NCBI GenBank assembly: GCA_900312665.1
Contig: ONZQ02000007.1
Span: forward strand, 1,612,528 to 1,676,527
From: Cephalotrichum gorgonifer
Taxonomy: Eukaryota; Ascomycota; Sordariomycetes; Microascales; Microascaceae
Direction: 5' to 3'
DNA: 64,000 nt
Shown here: in pieces, positions 53,112 through 64,000 of the stretch
How the letters are laid out: each line of letters begins with the position of its first letter
How positions within the stretch are numbered: position 1 is the first letter of the stretch
Position numbers and translations under genes: made by a program
Notes under the pieces: generated by a model
Seen by the model: only the letters and a program-made list of their open reading frames with translations
Databases searched by the model: none
Told to the model about the DNA's origin: nothing

Positions 53112-56100
53112 GGAGAGGTGTTCAGTGGGTGTCTCAAAGGTTGTGTTTTCTTGCGCGTTTGGCGCGATGGGTTGAGTGGTGGCTCGTCAGAGACCAGGCT
53201 AGATAGAGTGATGTTTTTGGTTTGTTGTTGGAAGAGCTTATGGGGGGCAGGCACTGGAATGACGAAAGCGACAGGGATGTCCAGGTGTGGAGGAGGGATA
53301 TTCCTTGGCGCGTATTTACGAGTATGGTTGGTATTTAATATTGTCGAGACCTTATTCTATACTCCCTTCTGAAATGAAAGAAGAAAAAGAGAAACGTGGG
53401 AAGGTGTGAGGAGAGTGGTGATGTGAAGGCCTCAAGGAAACTGGACAGGTTCAAGCGAGGCGAGAGGCGGGGCAAAATGATGTAGGGCTGGTTCTTCGGG
53501 TTAGGGAGGACTGAGATAATACGACCTTGCCTCACATCAAATGAGCCAAGCCGCCGTCGATCCTGGTTGCTATTGAACGAGCAAAGTCAGAACGTAGTAG
53601 TACCCCGTATCACCGTTTCCTCCCTCCGGTACAGGTTTCGGAGACATGGGCTTGCACCGGGGCACCTATGACACCATGACACGCGGGGCCCGTGCCAAGA
53701 ATTTCCAGGGTCGTGTGCTCTAGCAGGTTTTACCCGCCTTCATCTCTCTCTTGACTTGTCTTGACTCTTGACTCCAGAGAGAAGGCTGCCGTGCCGCCCT
53801 GCGGGTGCTGTGGCTGAGGGTGGCAAGGTACATGGCAACCCTTCCATGCCCCTCGTCCCCCCCTCACTGTAAGCCCACGTCTCATTCATCATGTTGCATG
53901 CGGTACCTGTTGACCTTTGTCCACCTGCTGGGAGTCATCATGCACCCGGCAGGGCGAAGGAGCCTCTTGTGGAAATACTTCCAGATACGGTTAGATAAAC
54001 AGGCCAAAGTGTACTCCTTCATCCAGTCAGACCAGTCGGAACGCGCCAAAAGTGTTCTGGGTTTCTTCAAATGCGGAGCCAATGTAATATCGACATCTCG
54101 GTCGCCGGAGAGGCCGGCGCTGTGGAGAAAAATGTGGGTTCTAGAAGACCGTGTGATCTGTCCTTGGCCGCCGAAAGAGCATAAACGTCAACTTCGGCTT
54201 CGGACAGACACAGATACGAATAGGAAAGAGGAGAGTGGAGGGGCAAGTGGAAGAGACGAGGCTTCGGGGATGGCCACTGGCCGACCCTGGCCGCAGATAT
54301 CCGCATGAGAAGAGACAAGCAGGCAGCAGTGGCCTAGCATCTTTCGTCGCTCAGCCGCCCGCCGGAATGGACAAGGCTTCTCGAGCTGAGCTGGGTGAAC
54401 ACCCGACGTTTTCATCAACAGAGCATAGTGGTGGGTGTCTGGGCTCGGAACAGCATTGGGCCTTGACGGAACACAAGGGAGGCTGCCGCTAGATTTGCCT
54501 CTGGTTTGCCCCCCTGAGCCTGCATCGATGACACAGTGACAAACTCCGCCGTCACCCCGCAGCTCGGATCTGTGCGAGTGCTTGAACGCCGCACGTCGTA
54601 TTGCCTGTGGTTGTAAATCCCCGCCCCACCCAACCAAGCGAGGTGCATGACGTCGACGCGCCTCGATGACAGGGATGTCGATATTTGTCCACAGAGAGAG
54701 GTTAACCCCGGACGATGAGACAGACACCAAACTCAGCCACACCATCCGTCGGGAATCGCAGAACACAGCCTAGGATTTTCTGCATGCGGACCAGAGTGGT
54801 TATTTTGATGTGGAAGCCACTGCATGCAAGTAATTTTCCACTTCTCCTCACATGCTTGGACGAGCGACTGCCTTGCGGCCCCATTGCGCCTGCCCAAGCG
54901 CTTGCGGCGGGCTCCGTCCGATGCTAGTTCCCTCATGAACGCTTCCAGAACAACGTTCCCGCTTCCTTCTCCAATCGGGGTTACACGTGGTGGGGGCGAG
55001 AAAACGAGGACCCTCTTTTTCGGTCCTTTCTTGGCACCTCGATGCCGCGCCCATGTTTGGTTCGTTTGGGGAGAAGAAGTGCACTTTGCCACTCGTAATT
55101 CACATCCAGAGCTCAGCAGGTTTCGTGCTGATCTCAGGGTGTTCTTATTTCCGGTAAATACGGATCCTCATCAACAACCGCGAAGAGCAGTACGAGAGCT
55201 AGGGCAAGAATAATAGTCAATAATAAAAGAGCAAGGGGAACACGAAGAAGGTGGGGGGAGGGTCCTGTAAGCGAAGCCAGTGGCAACTTCTGGTCATTTT
55301 CGGGGATAGGACGGCCCAGTTCCTTTTAACCAGGTCTTCTCCAAGGCTTCAAGATCGGGCCTCTTCCGCACTGACGAGGTCCACTTCGGTGGCCCAACGG
55401 AGTTCGGTAGATCATGAGGAATGCGCGTGATCATGGTTGCCCCGGCCTAGTGTAAAACGAAGAAACTGCCGGCTGCGCCTTGGAGGTTAAGATAGGACCC
55501 CGGTGAGATAGACCGAGTGTAGTCCTCGGCAAGGGTGCCGAGCTCCGCCCTGAGTTTGACCTCATGGCAGACGATGGCCTCTAGCCCGTCGTCGTCGGGC
55601 ACCAGGGACAGCTCAGGCTCCCCATCACGAGGACGAGAGTGTCAGAGTGGGGAAAGCCGAGCATCGCATCTCATATCTCATATCTCATATCTCGCGGGCG
55701 GGGAGTGATTCCGGTGTTGTTTGCTACCTTGGCGGCGAAACGGGCGAAAAGGTCGTATGGTATGTTTTGGCGGCCGGAGTTTGTTCGTGTCGGCGAGCAT
55801 CCCGCGGGGGAGATATATTGGCGCGTGTACTCGATAGAGAGGAGCGGATTCATGGAAGACGGATGGAACCCGGCCTGGGATTGGCATGGTTCTTTCCTAC
55901 GTGAGTGGATGAAGATGGGTCGAATGGGACGGTAGACGGAAATCTAGTACTTAGCTTACAAGAAAGGATCATCCAGATCATACGTAGCTCAGGCCATGCC
56001 ATCCTACATCTGAGTCGTGCCTTCCTCTTAACCGCATCTAAGTCGTACCTTCCCACCTAGGTAGTTACCCCTGCTCGATAATGACGTAGAAAAATATCCA

Positions 56101-56443
56101 CTTACTGCATTTCAACATGAATGGTTGAACCGCAAGATGACTCCACATAAAAACGTGCGCGATAAGTTTGCTTAAGGGAGCCGTCCAGCAAAGTCTTCAA
56201 ACACGGCATTCGAGCTTTCTGGCCGCTTTAGTGTTATGGGAAGCGTGGAACATTTTCTACTGAAAAACGACAACATGGGCTAAAGACCCATCGAATGCTC
56301 ACCGAAGGGCATCAAGCCAGAGTCGTAGACAACAGATCCAGCTCACTCGCCATTCCGCACACTCGACCGAGAAGCCCAATAGAATAATAACTCCCAACAC
56401 CGTTTCTTTATACTCCTGTAATACACCTACTACTGTAATACAC
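53112..56443. other. Gene-free interval, RD protein to UTP8
   Basis: 3.3 kb without a recognisable gene. Several frames of 100-190 codons near 53.8-54.8 kb overlap on opposite strands and show no domain. A TCTCATA heptamer repeats about four times near 55,669-55,693. A TACGAGTA copy is at 53317-53324. A possible short coding fragment is listed separately. A 15-base direct repeat (56416-56430 and 56433-56447) runs into the UTP8 stop codon. Confidence 0.5.
55447..55620 (-). pseudogene. Possible C-terminal coding fragment, unidentified
   Basis: A 57-codon frame with a coding-like composition (LSLVPDDDGLEAIVCHEV, then SISPGSYLNLQGAAGSFF) ends at a stop at 55449-55447. It is closed upstream by a stop just past an AG acceptor-like site and a CTCTGAC branch-like site. 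It has no start codon of its own and I do not recognise it. It may be the last exon of a gene I cannot assemble, a relic, or chance. Confidence 0.22.
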
Positions 56444-59284
56444 CTACATACTTTCCAGCGAATAATCCTCCACCTTGTGACTGACCAGGTGCCCAATCTC
56501 CCTCTGCGTCCTCTTCACAACCTCGCCACCCGACACAACCTTCTCCCTCGAGACGGGCTTCCCAGCCTTTAGCCCGACAGGGAGCCAGGACCCCTCCCTC
56601 GCCTCCACATCCGCCTCCTCCGCCCTGATGACGAGCTGCCTCCCGTCCTTCTTCGCCCCCTTCTTCGCGTGCTTCCTCACCGCGGCCCCGTACCTGACCA
56701 CCTCGCCCAGCACCCCGCTCAGCTCCACCGCCTCCTGGATCCCCTCCAGCGCGGCGCTCGCCTCCAGCTTCAGCGCGTGCAGGAAGTCCGCGCCCGAGTC
56801 CACGGTCATCGTGTCGTTCAGGAGCCAGCCCCCGGGTCCCACGGCGTCGATGCACCGCGAGAGAAGGTTCGCGATGAGGCAGATGCTGTCGTCCGACGGC
56901 GCCTCGGGCTCCACCGTCGTCCCCGGGAGTGTGCCGTCGACGTATTTCGACGTCCATGACCCGCGGACGAGCTCGCCGCGGAGGACAAATATGAGCGAGA
57001 AGACCTCGTCGGCGCGCAGGTGGGCGCGGAGCGCCCGCACGACGGACTGTGACGAGTGGGTGCCGAGCTTCGCGAGGGCCGAGGTGAGCCCGCGGGCACG
57101 CGTGGCCTCGTTGTCGTCGAGGTGGTGTTCGGTCGTCTGGAGCTGCCACTCCAGCTGGTCCAGTTCCATCCGTATCGTCTCGTCCTCCTCCGCGGTCTCA
57201 CCCTCTGCTGGGCCTTCAGTAAGAAGATTCGACGTCTTGGTCTTGAACGGGTCCCGGATGTAGTCGAGGCTCCGCATGATAGTACGGATCGCCATGAGCA
57301 GTTCTATCGGCTCGAGCTTCGTGACGTGGACGTAGGTAACTAGTAGTTGAAGAGTAGGATCCACCTCGGCGAGGCGGAGGACAAGGCCTTCGGCTAGGGC
57401 GGCCTCGGGCACCTCCGGGCCCTGTTGCGCGTCCCTGAACGCGGCGCGTATGTTACTGATCGTGAGGTGGCCGGCCAGCACGAGGTAGATGAAGACATTG
57501 CTACTGGCCAATGGAAGCGTCACCGCCTCGTTGGCATCCTCTGCGTCCGCGTCGAGAGCGATCACTCGGCTGATGGTATAAAGAGTCCATCGTCGGTCGA
57601 CCACGGGGTAGTCCGAGGGGTCCAAGAGCCAGTTCCAGTCCGGGAGGGTCTTACCGCCCGGTGCTTCTTCTTGCTCCTCGGCCGCCGCCGGGTCCTTCGT
57701 CTCCAGCTCCACCTGGAACTTTGCAGCAAGATGCTCCTCGAAGCTCTTGAGGTCACCTTCAGCCAAGAACTCGTCCGCGCGGTCCATATCCTGCAGACAC
57801 CTCTCCATGTAGTTCCCCGCTACGGACCCGGGTAGCAATGCTGTTAGGGCCGAGGACTTCACCCTCTTGGTCGGCCTCGACTGAATCAGGTCCTTGGGCG
57901 TGCCCTTTCCAATGGAGTCGATGAGAAGCCCATCCCCGACGGCTCTCTTACCTCCTGCCTTTGGTGGCTCAACCTGAACGCCGATTATTAGGTTGTCGTA
58001 TAAGCCCACGGCGAGGTCGAGGCGGCGGAAGTAGGAAGAGAGGGTGTAGTTTGAGTTGTCGTCGGCAGACCCGGGGGCGAGACTGGAGATGTGGATGGGG
58101 ACCGTGGCCTGGAGAGAGTGGAAGGCCGGGTTGTAGATGCTGATATTGGTTGGGGAAGCCGCGAGAGTCGAGTGTCCGGAAAGTCGCAGGAACGAGGTTG
58201 CTCCTTGCATACGCAGAGTATGCTTCACAGTCGCGATGGTCGTAGTAACATCATATACGTTCAGGGTGCCGTTTTGCAGCTCGAGGAGCGACCCTGACTG
58301 GAGATGAAGCTTGTAGTGAGGAGCGAGGCTGTCGCTCGGGGGCTGTTGGAAGGGGATAGGCGCGACATGGATCTGCACCATCTGCTGCAAGGCCGCCTCG
58401 GGCTGCTCGGGCGCCGGGAGTATGCCGAAGATAGAGAGCTGTCGCTCAGCGGCGCCGCCACGCACCATGTGAGACACGAGGACAATTGTGTCCGGGCCAG
58501 CCTCGCCGAAGTTCACCTGCTGGGGCAGTGCCGAGGTGAAGGAAGCCGCGTGACCTTCGAAAATCCCGTCAACAATGTCCTGGCCGGACGCGACGAACAC
58601 GGATTGGACACTGTAGTCGGATACGGGAGCGGACACTTCATCTCGAGAGATTTTGCTGGCGGACTCCTTCCATCTCTGGTCTAGTTGCTCCGGGTCGAGG
58701 GCGAAGATGTCGCCATTGGTACAGACCACCACCAGGTTTCCGGCCATGTACTGAGCCCCGTCGGGCGCGGTAGAGGTGGCGAAAGAGGGCGCAGCTCCGA
58801 TGTAGCAGACCGGCGACGATGCCCTCAGACGGCAGGTCTTCGACGTGGACGTCGTCTTCCCGGCACCGTCAACGACGTCCTTGAACAGGGTGATGGACAG
58901 GGCCTTGGATGTGTCTCGGGTGGAAATATAGGTATAGCGCGCGATCCCCTTCCCCTTTGGTAGCCGTACTCGAATCGATATGGGCGGGCAAGTGAAGGTA
59001 TTTTGAGGGGGGATCGGGTACGAGGTTATGAGTCTCGAGGCCGATACCTAAAGCATGTCAGCCTCAAATGCATGCGCCGAAAGAGAGGGACTCAGGTCTC
59101 TTACATCATATAGATTCGCCGCCTCGCCGTCGATTCCCACGACGATCTCGGGCCTCCTCCTCCTCCTGCCTACACCGGATTGTCCGTAAATATCGCCGAT
59201 TGCGTATGATGTGCTGGCGGATCCGAGAGGCCGTGGAAGCTCTGCCAGCACATACGGCTTGTGCATCTCGTAGTTGGCAGCCAT
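56444..59284 (-). CDS. utp8: U3 snoRNP / t-UTP subcomplex protein Utp8
   Basis: Nucleolar protein of the t-UTP part of the small-subunit processome, linked to rDNA transcription and pre-18S processing. Exons 59284-59105 and 59047-56444 join in phase 0 across a 57-nt intron (donor GTAAGA, branch GGCTGAC, acceptor TTTAG), giving 927 residues. The N-terminal beta-propeller region starts with HKPYVLAELPRPLG. It includes PEIVVGIDGEAANLYD at the junction, then ASRLITSYPIPPQNTFTCPP, typical of filamentous-fungal Utp8. YTYISTRD and MAGNLVVVCTNGDIFALDP follow. The rest is mostly helical, with a basic Lys/Arg-rich segment near the C-terminus (KHAKKGAKKDGR). The first exon is easy to miss because the longest open frame begins at an internal Met (58747). 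It is divergent from elg1. Confidence 0.85.
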
Positions 59285-59933
59285 ACCGAGCGTTGCCCTT
59301 GAATTTGACAAGCCAGTTCCGTAAGAGAGGCTTGTTGTGGGTCGAGGGGCAGGGGCAAGCTGGAATGGGGTACTGAATCGAAGATTGCTGATTGAAGATT
59401 CGAAGATATCAAGTCCCTGGTACAAAGAGCCGGTGCACTGAAAAAAAAATTCACCGCATAGATTTACTGCCGCCCCAGATGGAGGGGCTTTCACCGCCTC
59501 CGAAGTACTTTGGAGGCAGATGGCTCCGTGTGCACGGACCATCCTTGGTGGGGTGCTCCTACTCCCTTGTCGCGTAAAGGTGCTTAAGTACTCCAAGTCA
59601 GACGCGAGTCGCGGTTCCTGCATCATCATTGCCAACACGAGGGTTCTCCATTCTAGTTCCTCCCTTTACCACCAGAACGCAACACCATTTGAAACCAGTG
59701 CAATTTCTCCTCTTCCCTTCTTGATAATATCACCAGTTAACCCAGTGTTACCTGGTTCCAGACAATGTTCAACTCTCTTTTAACCTTCCTCTTCTTGTGT
59801 CCCTAACTACTTGTAGCTGCCTGGGTATCCTCACGCAGGTGAGCAACGACCCTTCTCGTCCTTGGTCTTCTTTTTCTTCTTGGATGTATCACGGCTAATA
59901 TCTCTCCGACACACAGGATCCCTAGCTACTCCG
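59285..59933. promoter_or_regulatory. Divergent utp8/elg1 promoter with a 5' UTR intron for elg1
   Basis: 649 bases between divergent starts. On the plus strand, a donor GTGAGC at 59839, a GGCTAATA branch-like site and an acceptor ACACACAG ending at 59916 outline a 78-nt intron just before the elg1 ATG. The intron call is inferred from splice signals only. Confidence 0.6.
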
Positions 59934-62900
59934 ATGGGCTCAATTGCCTCCCCGATCATTCCTCACTCGATAATGGAAGAGCAGGCAGCCAAAAGGTTGC
60001 ACCCTTTCTTTACCGACGAAAGAGAAAGGGAAGTGATACCTGCGAGGCCTCACAACCTTCACAATCCGAGCACCTATGGCCTGATACAGCCACCCTCTGA
60101 CCTGGCCCATAATAGCCATGCAGAGAACCCCATAAACGGAAACACAAATGGCACAACCAGAGAAGCCGCTCCCCAGAAGAACGATCGCCCACAAAAGAGA
60201 AGGAGGACGACATTGGACCAGGATGGCTTCTCTAACACCGAACCCCACGTCCATAGGGAGCAGGAGATCCCCGCTCCTTTGGATGGTATCGCCCTGACCC
60301 CAATAACGCCCAACAGCCTAGACGGGGTCAATGGCTATGTTTCATCCACACCTCTCGACATTGCCATCGACCCACGGCTGTTTTTGGCACCATCTCTACC
60401 CCAACCGATGTCCAGACCCAATACAGCTCCGCCGAGAGAAGTACCCAGCAACGAGCCGAATCCGAACTCAGACGATCAGAAGGCGAAGAAGATCATCAGA
60501 TTCAACCCGAAGACTGGCACTCTCGGCTCTCCCCCCCGACCGAAAGATGCGCCCAACGCTGCCCCATCGAAGACATCACCGAAGCCTCGGGGGCGGCCAC
60601 GAAAGAGTCGTTTAGTGCTTATCAAGTACGGCCGCGACGACCCGGCTGTTCGAGCAAGGATGGGTGAACAAATTAGTCGGATCCTCGAGGCAAAGCAGGG
60701 CCAGACTGAGCCTGGAACACCCTCGAATGGTCTACAGCGACCCAAAGCAAGCGTACCTAAATCACAACACCCATTCTTCTCAAAAAAGTCGAAGAATTCC
60801 CCCGTCCCGAGCTCTGCGTCTGTGTCGACCACTCCCCAAGCTGCAGCAGATCTTCCCAGGCCAAGCAGGAAGGTCGTCTGTTCGTCAACACCATGTGCCC
60901 CCCCGAAGTCGTCACGTCCGCCGAGCCATACTCTTCAGTTCGGCCTTAAATCTCTTGGTCTCAAGGTGCCTGGTGCCACCCTGCCCCCCTGGCCACCCCA
61001 AGGCATGGTCCATGTTCGCGGTCTAGAGGGCATTCTCCATGTTCCCCTGGTGCTCAGTCAACTCCTGCCACAGCGAAAGGCAAAGGGCCACAGTGTTGGG
61101 ATATCGGATGAGGAATCCATTCTGGCCTCATTAACGCGTTCCACTGACGTTGCGGCTGTTGCGGCTTCCATACAACGCGACATCGACAACGCGAACGAGA
61201 TACTGCCCCCGCCTAAGGAACTCCGGCTCCCAGAGAAGCACTTCGAGTCCGGACGAAAAGTGCAGCGCAGAATGAGAACCCGGCTAAGGACGTATCAAGC
61301 CACGGTGCACTCCCCCGGGTCCAGCGAGGACGAGCTCGGCCCCAAGGTTCACCCTGTCATCAGCAGGCTCTTTGCGTCTCTCGGGACGTCTCTCTCGGCC
61401 TACGACAGGTCGGACTGCGAGAATTCCTGTTGGGCGCAAAAGTATGCTCCTCAGTCTGCAGCTGAGATACTGCAGCCTGGAAAAGAGGCGGGTCTGTTGA
61501 AGGATTGGCTATTGCGTCTCAAGGTTGATTCGGTGAGCACAGGGGCCGATTCTGCGGCACGAGGTAAACCAGCCAGCGACACCAAAGCAGGAGCACGCGG
61601 AAAGAAAAAGAGGAAGAAGGCTCCTCTGGACGGATTCATCGTCGACAGCGACGCGGAAGCCGATGATTTCGATGAAATATCCGATGGTGAGGATACTTGG
61701 GTGTCCCCGGGGGGCAAGGGCGCAGCAAGAACGGTTATTCGCAACGGGGACGTCTCGGCGAAGGCCCGTGACGGGCGTCTTACCAATGCCGTTGTCATCA
61801 GCGGCCCCCATGGGTGTGGGAAGACGGCGACGGTGTACGCCGTTGCCAAGGAGCTTGATTTCGAAATCTTTGAGATTAACGCGAGCTCACGACGCGCCGG
61901 CAAGGATGTGCTTGAGAAGGTTGGGGATATGACCCGGAATCACCTAGTCCATCACCATACCGCCGACCAGGACCAAACGATGGACGAAGAGCAGACGGCC
62001 GAGGAGGTCAAGTCGGGGAAGCAAGGCACCATGACGTCCTTCTTCAAGCCTAAGGACTCCGGCGCCAAGGTAACGCCAAAGACGAAGAGCGTACCAGCTA
62101 AAATTAGCCCGAAGACGGGCCACGGAACAAAACAGCAGAAGCAATCGCTCATCCTCATCGAGGAGGCGGATATCCTGTACGAAGAGGACAAGCAGTTTTG
62201 GGTTACCATCACGACTCTGATGGCGCAGTCGAAGCGGCCATTCGTTATAACGTGCAACGATGAGTCCCTGCTGCCATTCCACCTCCTCAATCTACACGGA
62301 ATCTTCAGGCTCAACCCGCCTCCCGTGGATCTCGCTGTTGACGCTATGCTCCTCATCGCGGCCAACGAAGGGCACGTTCTCGAGCGGAAGCCTGTGGAAG
62401 ATCTGTACGAGACCCGCGGTAGGGACCTGCGGGCGTCTTTGACGGAGCTGAACTACTGGTGCCAGCTTGGCGTGGGAGACAGGCGCGGCGGGATGGACTG
62501 GTTCTATCTGCGCTGGCCTAAGGGGTCCGACCTAGACGAGAACGGGGACGTGGTCCGCGTCATCAGCGAATCGACGTATCAGTCAGGGATGGGCTGGTTC
62601 GGCGACTCCATTAGCAACGCAAGCGCGGTGGAGAGAGAGGAGGAGCTCGTTCGGCGGAGCTGGGAGGCGTGGGGTGCGGACTGCGACGAGTTGTTGGTAT
62701 CAGATGCGCTTGCGATCTCAAAGGGGGGCCAGACGCTAAAGGAGTACTCTGACTTTGCCGATTCCATGAGTTCGGCGGACATGTTGTCTGCGGGGCTGTT
62801 CGGGCAGCGCTTCGAGGTAGGTGGATTGCATCCCGACTTGTTGTTGAACACAACCTAATTTGTAATAGGAACGACTCGACCCAACACTCCCCGAGATCAG

Positions 62901-63681
62901 TCCTCGGACGAAGGACGACTACATCCTTGGCCGCATATTACTTGACGCCCCGCTGCTCAGCACGCACTGCCCACTCACTCTCACCATGCCGACGGCGATC
63001 AAGTCCCTAGCCCGCAGATGTCTCGCCCCTCCGCCCAAGCCTATAACCGAGAGGGAAGCCATGAAGAACATCCGGTCCTCGCTCACGAAAGTCGAGCCCC
63101 TCAATCGCATGGATTTCAGCCTCGCATTCGACCCCATCGCGTCGTCAGACAAGCCCGGTCTGTCGAGCCACCTCGACCCATCAGTCTTTGACCGCACAAT
63201 GAAGATGATTGTGCTGGACGTGGCGCCATTCGTTCGCGGTATCGTGGCGGCAGATGAGAAGCGGCGGAACGAGAGGCTGGCGCTGGGGACGTTGGTGAGC
63301 GAAGGGGAGAGGGTCGGCGGGGGCGGGACGAAGAGGCGGAAGACGAGGAGTGCGATGTCGGCGCTCGAGGGCGGCGAGAGGAGGACGACGAGGGGGGAAA
63401 GGTACTTCTCGTGCGACGTGAATGCGTATCTTGTGCTGAGGACGGGAGGGCGCTGGCAGGGGGCTGTGGACGAGGTTATCGAGGAGCAGGCCAACAGGGC
63501 TGCCGTCGCGTACCTGGCGAAGAGAGCCGCTCTCGAAGAACAGGCCAGGAGGGCGGCCCTTGAGGAACAGGCAGGCGGGGGTGACGCAGGGAAGCAACAG
63601 GCCGAGACGGTTGTTCCCGAGGGCTATGGCGGGGAGGGCAGCATGACGGGAGTGGTAGAGGGATCGTCGGGGATTCTTTGA
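59934..63681 (+). CDS. elg1: Elg1/ATAD5-type clamp-unloader AAA+ ATPase
   Basis: Large subunit of the alternative RFC complex that unloads PCNA from DNA after replication. Exons 59934-62816 and 62869-63681 join in phase 0 across a 52-nt intron (donor GTAGGT, acceptor TAATAG), giving 1,231 residues. The N-terminal ~500 residues are basic and disordered, with two HPFF motifs (23-26 and 279-282). The AAA+ region starts near WAQKYAP. Walker A GPHGCGKT is at 624-631, then EINASSRRAGKDVL, and the Walker B segment LILIEEADIL has Asp746, with Glu in place of the usual first Asp, as in this family. Sensor 1 is PFVITCND. A long insertion between the Walker motifs contains QGTMTSFF (697-704), a textbook PCNA-binding box. 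The C-terminal part (exon 2) ends in an Ala/Glu-rich coil. The ATG at 59934 follows a probable 5' UTR intron. Confidence 0.92.
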
Positions 63682-64000
63682 TTCTCTCTCTTGCACTACG
63701 TGTACATTGCTTCACGCAGGGATACTATGGTTCCTGATTCATAGAGGAAGGCGCTAGATAACATAGACCGGAGTTTTTTTCTTTCTATCTTTTCTTTCGT
63801 TTCTTCCTTTACTGTTAGGAGAGTGAGTGGCAAACCGTAGAAAGACATCTATTCATAAGAGAAACTCCTGTCTATTTCAAGTGGAGGTTGGACTGCCGCT
63901 ATGTTCTCGTATACTCGTGATCTCACCCAGAAAAAAGCCTGACCGGAAGCCGCCGTCCCCCTTTGCTTCGGAACGTTGGAGTGTGAGGAGGAGAAAGGGG
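63682..64000. other. 3' flank of elg1
   Basis: 319 bases with a T-rich stretch soon after the stop (about 63,774-63,810). No gene seen before the window ends. Confidence 0.6.

Noticed and set aside
53805..54308. 167-codon frame between the RD protein and UTP8
   Set aside because: Overlaps a minus-strand frame of similar length and has no domain or conserved motif.

Overview
The window is a piece of a filamentous ascomycete (Pezizomycotina) nuclear genome, probably from a Sordariomycetes-like lineage (the class is inference). The evidence is short introns of about 50-165 nt with GT..AG ends and CTAAC or CTGAC branch points, strongly GC-biased third codon positions, monocistronic genes on both strands, and fungal-specific families. 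These include an AmdX-type C2H2 factor with a fungal transcription-factor domain, a Utp8 beta-propeller protein, an ATP13-type mitochondrial protein and a PPxY arrestin. Thirteen protein-coding genes are supported. Most needed splicing by eye, and one (lsm3) has exons too short to appear as a long open frame.

Layout. 0-1 kb: the 3' part of a fungal HGD-type protein kinase. 1.8-7.2 kb: a divergent pair, a membrane-anchored NADPH-cytochrome P450 reductase (minus) and a microsomal cytochrome P450 (plus), sharing a 1.4 kb promoter that holds repeated motifs and a duplicated segment. 9.4-11.5 kb: a GPI-type secreted aspartic protease whose pro-region has four tandem ~30-residue repeats separated by dibasic, kexin-type sites. 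11.5-24.7 kb: a 13 kb gene desert with an assembly gap and a strong concentration of the dispersed 8-mer TACGAGTA. 24.7-28.4 kb: C2H2/fungal_trans regulator. 31.2-33.3 kb: GTPBP1/2-like translational GTPase. 34.4-37.3 kb: arrestin-like ubiquitin-ligase adaptor. 41.5-50.4 kb: a denser block holding a Nudix hydrolase, LSM3, an ATP13-like mitochondrial protein, the GPI-anchor deacetylase Gpi12/PIG-L and a small multipass membrane protein. 50.9-53.1 kb: a protein rich in Arg-Asp repeats. 56.4-63.7 kb: a divergent housekeeping pair, UTP8 (rRNA transcription and processing) and ELG1 (PCNA unloading).

The housekeeping genes look like ordinary conserved neighbours. The parts that stand out are the P450/reductase module with its patterned promoter, the protease with a repeat-expanded, kexin-punctuated pro-region, and the intergenic TACGAGTA element. 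I counted TACGAGTA 24 times by eye, never inside an assigned coding exon. I saw no tRNA, rRNA, CRISPR array, intact transposon or secondary-metabolite backbone enzyme.
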